From: JAGVSR01 sp046074825 | Lineage (GTDB): Bacteria; Pseudomonadota; Alphaproteobacteria; Rhizobiales; Hyphomicrobiaceae | NCBI GenBank assembly: GCA_046074825.1 | Contig: JBJTOZ010000065.1 | Location: forward strand, 1-10,057 | Reading direction: 5' to 3' | Length of the DNA stretch: 10,057 nucleotides | Shown: piece after piece, positions 6,551 to 10,057 of the stretch | Position numbering within the stretch: position 1 is the stretch's first letter | Layout: each line of letters opens with the position of its first letter | Notes under the pieces: generated by a model | Told to the model about the DNA's origin: nothing | Database searches by the model: none | Seen by the model: only the letters and a program-made list of their open reading frames with translations | Position numbers and translations under genes: made by a program

Positions 6551-6565
6551 GCCGGTTCATCCGGC
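6551..6565 (-). promoter_or_regulatory. GC-rich leader hairpin
   Basis: GCCGG-ATGAA-CCGGC on the coding strand forms a five-pair GC stem with a five-base loop, 30 bases before the start codon. In the class II promoter model (start near 6568) it lies three bases from the mRNA 5' end, much like the stem at 545-560 before the other exported-protein gene. The tail is not T-rich enough for a terminator. Confidence 0.4.
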
Positions 6566-6574
6566 AATATGGAG

Positions 6575-6617
6575 AGTATGGAGGAAACTCGTACGGATCG
6601 CTGTTCCCTACGTAACA
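6575..6617 (-). promoter_or_regulatory. Candidate class II Crp-dependent promoter
   Basis: The Clr-like box at 6602-6617 is followed by 21 bases and CATACT (6580-6575), four of six matches to TATAAT. The box centre is at -41.5 for a start at 6568. This is exactly the spacing seen at the promoter of the four-cysteine protein gene. No good -35 is seen. The hexamer is weak, so the repeated spacing rather than the hexamer carries the argument. Confidence 0.4.
6602..6617. promoter_or_regulatory. Clr/Crp-like box
   Basis: TGTTCCCTACGTAACA fits TGTT-N8-AACA exactly and the longer Clr consensus (HGTYHCNNNNGRWACA) at all but one position (T where R is expected at position 12). It shares its first half, TGTTCC, with the box at 593-608. 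It sits about 80 bases upstream of the second exported-protein gene. The second half-site is less perfect, so binding may be weaker. Confidence 0.5.
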
Positions 6618-6760
6618 GTGGCCTCAAAATAAAGAGCACTGTGCCTGCGTCGAGCTTAAAAAATCAATATTATCAATAGATTGCATGTTTTTAAAAAACA
6701 CGCTTCATCAGTTTCATAGGAGTAAAACACCCAAGGCGTCTGGCAAGAACATGGGTTTGC

Positions 6761-7504
6761 CTAGGGACTTGGGGATTGTGTTGTGTTGTCCTTTTTGGTG
6801 GGCCGCTCTGATTGTGCAATACGCCCATCATCAATGGTCACGATACGATCAGCAAACTGAAGAGTACGATGATCATGGGTGACAACCAAGACTGCTCGTT
6901 TAGTATCTTGCGCAACCTCGGCCAATAACTTCATAACGGCCATACCATTATGGGCATCCAATGCAGCGGTAGGCTCGTCTGCTAGTAGGACGGAGGGAGC
7001 ACCAGCCAGAGCCCGTGCTATAGAGACCCTTTGTTTTTCCCCTCCAGACATTTTTGATGGCATGGCATTGATACGATGCCCAAGTCCTACAGCCTCTAAG
7101 GTTTCCGCAGCTTCATCGTAAGAATAGGGATTTGTTAAACCTCTAAGATCGAGCGCCAGCATGACGTTCTCAACTGCCGTTAAGGTTGGCACCAAATTAT
7201 ATGATTGGAATATAAAACCCACATGTCTGCGTCTGAGATCTGCAAGTTGTTCTTTACTCATCTTATGGGTTTCGTTGCCCGAAATCGTAAGTGCTCCTTT
7301 GGTTGGAGAGAGAATACATCCAAAAATAGAGAGGAGGGTTGTTTTTCCAGACCCTGATGGTCCCATAAGAAGTGTCAACTCCCCTGTCTGAAGCTCTAGA
7401 TCTATTCCTTTTAAAACTTGAACTTCATTAGGTTTTTCTCCTAAGACTTTAACAATACCCTGGGCTTTGAGAATAACTTCAGATTTGGTGGGGGAAAGTA
7501 TCAC
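6761..7504 (-). CDS. ABC exporter ATPase, DevA/MacB/LolD type
   Basis: A 247-residue nucleotide-binding subunit that should power the permease encoded just upstream. All motifs are present: Walker A GPSGSGKTT (48-56), Q-loop at Q100 (FIFQSYNLVPTLTA), signature MSGGEKQRVSIARAL (152-166), Walker B VLLADEP with catalytic E177, D-loop ALD (181-183) and H-loop H210. LRRRHVGFIFQSYNLVPTLTAVENV is typical of the exporters that partner FtsX-like permeases. It starts with GTG at 7504, with a GAG eight bases upstream, 15 bases after the permease stop, so it is the last gene of a three-gene operon. The polar C-terminus after residue 230 (Lys/Thr/Pro/Ser) is not conserved in the family. No classical terminator was seen after it; a hairpin at about 6684-6704 lacks a T-run. 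Confidence 0.93.
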   Translation of the reverse strand: MILSPTKSEVILKAQGIVKVLGEKPNEVQVLKGIDLELQTGELTLLMGPSGSGKTTLLSIFGCILSPTKGALTISGNETHKMSKEQLADLRRRHVGFIFQSYNLVPTLTAVENVMLALDLRGLTNPYSYDEAAETLEAVGLGHRINAMPSKMSGGEKQRVSIARALAGAPSVLLADEPTAALDAHNGMAVMKLLAEVAQDTKRAVLVVTHDHRTLQFADRIVTIDDGRIAQSERPTKKDNTTQSPSP

Positions 7505-7519
7505 GATTTATCTCATTTT

Positions 7520-8743
7520 TTAGCGACTGAACACAACCGCTGGATCAATGCGAATAACTTTTATTATAGCGCTCACAGCTGCAAAGATGCACATACCCAT
7601 TGTAATTGCAAAAAGTGTCATTGCTAAAGATGGTGTCATAATCACACCGAGTTTAGAATCTTGCGCTCTCCAGATGACAAAGGATGCCAAAGACATTCCC
7701 AATCCATAACCAATCAACCCAGAAATGATCGCTTGAAAAAGAATGACTTTCACAATGTATTTAGCGCCAGCTCCGAGAGCACGTAGAGTTGCAAACTCAT
7801 TGATATGATCTTTCGTACTTGAGTAAAGGGTTTGCGCCACGATCACGACACCGACAATAAGACCGAGAAGGGCACCAGCAATTAAAGCGGCTCCAGCCCC
7901 TGTTTGAAACAACCAGTAATTCTGGCTTTTCTTGCGGAATTCTTCTTGCGTTAAAATATCCGTATCTGGCAAACGTGCCGCGAGATCAGCTTTTACTTTT
8001 TCAACATTAGCTCCAGGGACAAGAAGGACCCTTTGGTAGGTTGCTTGATTTTGGTTTGTCCCTGTAAGTCTGCGGGCTTGTTCAATATTCGTAAAAACAA
8101 AGGGAAGCGTTGTAAAAGAACGAACTCTTTTTGTTGATGCAACGACCTTAACACGTACACCATTGACCTCACCAAATTCGTTCAGTGCTACGATGCCAAG
8201 TTCAGGAAAATAACTCTGGTCGATAGCTACTGTGTTGGGTGCTTCGAGAGCCTTGCGACTTCCTTCAATAATATTCCAAGGAAGAGGGGCATCACTTTCC
8301 GGCGTAGAACCAATAATAAGAATATTCGTGCTGCGCACATTTGTTGTGCCTGTTTCAATTTTTCTCCAACGCGCAAATGAGACGACCATATCTTCGACAT
8401 TTGCGACGCCTGGAGTTGCTAATGCTAGGTAACGTTCACGTCCGGAAAGGGGGGTGGGATCATCATAGCTTTTTGTTCCCGGAGGAACGATCCAGATGTC
8501 AGCAGGAGCTGCATCAAGTATTGCCGATATTTTTTTTTGGGAGCCTAAATAAATTCCAGTTTGTATAGCAACAAGTACAACGGAGAATATAATTCCAACA
8601 ATTGTTACAAAAAAACTGAGACGATCATGAAAAAGATTGCGATAGGCGATCTTTAAAACCATGGGCACGTTACGTCGCGGCGTGCGTTTACGAGGAGTTT
8701 TGCCTTTTTGGCTGACACTTTGCTGCTGTGGATCAGGTTCCAT
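7520..8743 (-). CDS. ABC exporter permease, FtsX/DevC type
   Basis: A 407-residue inner-membrane subunit. After a basic cytoplasmic N-terminus (1-28, many Arg/Lys) come one membrane segment (about 43-64), a large periplasmic domain (about 65-280), and three C-terminal segments (about 282-304, 330-357, 371-394). This is the layout of FtsX-fold permeases of the MacB/DevC group. EFATLRALGAG (316-326) matches the cytoplasmic coupling helix that meets the ATPase, and the C-terminal RIDPAVVFSR is typical. The start at 8743 has a weak AGAAG; an ATG at 8662 is alternative but lacks a ribosome binding site. It lies 29 bases from the fusion protein's stop and 15 from the ATPase start. MacB fuses its ATPase to the permease; separate genes plus a fusion protein favour the DevBCA arrangement. 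Confidence 0.9.
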   Translation of the reverse strand: MEPDPQQQSVSQKGKTPRKRTPRRNVPMVLKIAYRNLFHDRLSFFVTIVGIIFSVVLVAIQTGIYLGSQKKISAILDAAPADIWIVPPGTKSYDDPTPLSGRERYLALATPGVANVEDMVVSFARWRKIETGTTNVRSTNILIIGSTPESDAPLPWNIIEGSRKALEAPNTVAIDQSYFPELGIVALNEFGEVNGVRVKVVASTKRVRSFTTLPFVFTNIEQARRLTGTNQNQATYQRVLLVPGANVEKVKADLAARLPDTDILTQEEFRKKSQNYWLFQTGAGAALIAGALLGLIVGVVIVAQTLYSSTKDHINEFATLRALGAGAKYIVKVILFQAIISGLIGYGLGMSLASFVIWRAQDSKLGVIMTPSLAMTLFAITMGMCIFAAVSAIIKVIRIDPAVVFSR

Positions 8744-8772
8744 AAGAGATTTTCTTCTCTAAGATATATATT

Positions 8773-9891
8773 TTATTTCAGAAAAAAGGCATCTGCACGC
8801 ATGCCTGGAAGAAGGGGGACCTCTCCTTCCAAATCGATCGTCACCTCAAGAACTTCAACATCAGTGGGACGTCGTGCTCCTCTCAAGGAAAAGCGCGGAG
8901 AAACCAATGAAGGTGCTAGTTCCTTGACTGTCCCTATAAACTCTTTGTCAGGGTAGGCATTGCTCTTCACTTTGACTTTGCCACCAACTTTAATTTTGGA
9001 AACGTCATATTCATCGACCTCTGCCTTTAAACGAACGACGGACATATCTCCCAGGACAACAAGAGGTTGTTCCGTTGAGGGGGCAACCATTTCACCGATT
9101 TTTGCCGGAAGCTGTAGAACTGTTCCACTCACGGGTGCACGGATCCGCGTCTTCTTCAAAAGAGCTTCTGCAATAGCAACCTCTGTACGAGCGGCTTGAA
9201 CTGCGGATTCAAGACTACTTGGAGCTGGAACATCGGATTTCCCCTGGGCCACAGCATAATTCATTCGTTCCTTCTGAAGCTTTGCCCAACTTTTTGCAAC
9301 ACCATCTCTAGCCTCTTTGACCATTTGATCAGAGCCAGTTCCTTTCCTTCTAGCTATGAGGACATATTCAAGATTAAACTCAGCGTTTGTGAGAGCCCGT
9401 TCTGCATTAAATACGGCATCCTCTGCCGTTCGTAGATTTTCGCGACCTTTATCAAGGGTTTGCGCATCACGCTCTCTTTTCCGAGATGCGGCTTCTGTTT
9501 CAGCCGCTTGTAGCCGTGCGCGAGCTTCATCATCGTCAAGACGGATAAGCAATTCCCCCTCTTCAACTTTGTTGTTTACGTTCACGACGACCTCAGCAAT
9601 TCTTCCAACAATTTGAGATCCAACACGGATAAGACCTGATTTAGGCTCGATCATACCAGGGGCAGCAGCACTCCATTCAAGTTCTGGAGTCTTCGGATCT
9701 GTTGCAGATTGACCAAAGCTTTTATCAACATTTCCACCAAGTACAGGAAAAATGAAAATGAACAGACAGCTAAGTAAAAAACACCTTAAATCTACAGAAA
9801 GAATGTGTTTGTAGAATATGGAGGAAATCAGTGTCTTGAAATGAATACTAAAATAAAAAGTTCTTTGGATGCTTTGGGGAATTTGTGACAT
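8773..9891 (-). CDS. Periplasmic adaptor (membrane fusion protein), HlyD/DevB type
   Basis: A 372-residue adaptor anchored by one membrane segment (about 37-53). Order: first lipoyl half (about 78-120, APGMIEPKSGLIRVGSQIVG and NKVEEGELLIRLDD); a long Ala/Glu/Arg-rich coiled-coil hairpin (about 121-245) that would reach an outer-membrane TolC-type channel; second lipoyl half (about 248-270, TRIRAPVSGTVLQLPAKIGE); then beta-barrel and membrane-proximal parts ending PGMRADAFF. The APGMIEPKSG entry is close to that of DevB-like adaptors, and it heads an operon with the FtsX-type permease and the ATPase. No TolC gene is in the window, so the channel must be encoded elsewhere. The start is ATG 9891 (GTGAG seven bases before) or GTG 9903 (AGAG eight bases before); only four residues differ. 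The 36 residues before the membrane segment are longer than usual. The substrate is unknown. Confidence 0.9.
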   Translation of the reverse strand: MSQIPQSIQRTFYFSIHFKTLISSIFYKHILSVDLRCFLLSCLFIFIFPVLGGNVDKSFGQSATDPKTPELEWSAAAPGMIEPKSGLIRVGSQIVGRIAEVVVNVNNKVEEGELLIRLDDDEARARLQAAETEAASRKRERDAQTLDKGRENLRTAEDAVFNAERALTNAEFNLEYVLIARRKGTGSDQMVKEARDGVAKSWAKLQKERMNYAVAQGKSDVPAPSSLESAVQAARTEVAIAEALLKKTRIRAPVSGTVLQLPAKIGEMVAPSTEQPLVVLGDMSVVRLKAEVDEYDVSKIKVGGKVKVKSNAYPDKEFIGTVKELAPSLVSPRFSLRGARRPTDVEVLEVTIDLEGEVPLLPGMRADAFFLK

Positions 9892-10057
9892 TCGGAAACT
9901 CACTTATCATTCTCTAAAACTTTTAAAATTTAATAGCTGATCAAACATCATTTAAAAACTATTTTCAACATACAGTCTACAAATGCGTTATTTGCTTAAT
10001 TTCTTAGGTGACACATTCGTCGGCTCGAGCCTAAGTGTTCTAACTAAGAGTAGATTT
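9892..10057 (-). other. Upstream region of the exporter operon
   Basis: No gene is seen. On the minus strand an AT-rich stretch offers TATTAA (9934-9929) as a poor -10 with only TTTTTA as a -35 at 17 bases, so no promoter is called with confidence. Near the edge, CTTAGG (10003-10008) and CCTAAG (10030-10035) form a dyad whose right arm overlaps the palindrome GGCTCGAGCC (10022-10031). No T-run follows on either strand. No Clr-like box was found here. Confidence 0.3.

Noticed and set aside
6602..6617. CTGTT/AACAG as a leader RNA hairpin alternating with a CAGTG/CACTG stem
   Set aside because: The arms are the Clr-like box and lie upstream of the likely transcription start, so a DNA operator explains them better than an attenuator.
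6684..6704. Terminator after the exporter ATPase
   Set aside because: A hairpin with A/T-rich arms is visible, but the stem is mostly A-T pairs and no T-run follows on the minus strand.

Overview
The window looks like chromosomal DNA from an alphaproteobacterium of moderate to low GC. The grounds are family resemblance only: a small exported protein with a four-cysteine motif that I know mainly from Rhizobiales-type genomes, a DevBCA-like exporter, and two palindromes matching the Crp-like (Clr) box described in Sinorhizobium meliloti. The species cannot be named from sequence alone. A decayed antiporter gene with several in-frame stops shows that some genes here are being lost.

Layout, left to right. 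A minus-strand gene appears to start at position 6 and leave the window. Next is a small exported four-cysteine protein (133-528, minus) with a Clr-like box upstream (593-608). About 1 kb without an intact gene follows; it contains a stop-ridden remnant of a YbaL/KefB-type K+/H+ antiporter (886-1260, plus). A CHASE2-class III adenylate cyclase (1598-3742, plus) then converges, 13 bases apart, on a FecR-domain periplasmic protein (3756-4790, minus). Upstream of fecR on the same strand lies a Crp/Fnr-family regulator (4979-5680, minus); near-identical 13-bp direct repeats overlap its stop codon. Then come a second exported protein, low-complexity with two C-terminal cysteines (5907-6521, minus), with its own terminator and a second Clr-like box (6602-6617), and a DevBCA-type exporter operon (6761-9891, minus; order fusion protein, permease, ATPase).

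How they may work together (inference). CHASE2 and FecR are extracytoplasmic modules often encoded side by side, so FecR may present or sense a cell-surface signal for the cyclase. The cyclase keeps the residues needed for cAMP synthesis, and the Crp-family protein keeps the Glu and Arg-Ser of a cAMP pocket. The two Clr-like boxes lie upstream of the two exported-protein genes, and each sits exactly 21 bases before a -10-like hexamer, which is the spacing of E. coli class II CRP-activated promoters. The simplest reading is a compact surface-signal -> cAMP -> Crp -> exported-protein circuit next to a tripartite exporter. What is seen is the genes, motifs and spacing; the regulatory wiring is a prediction.
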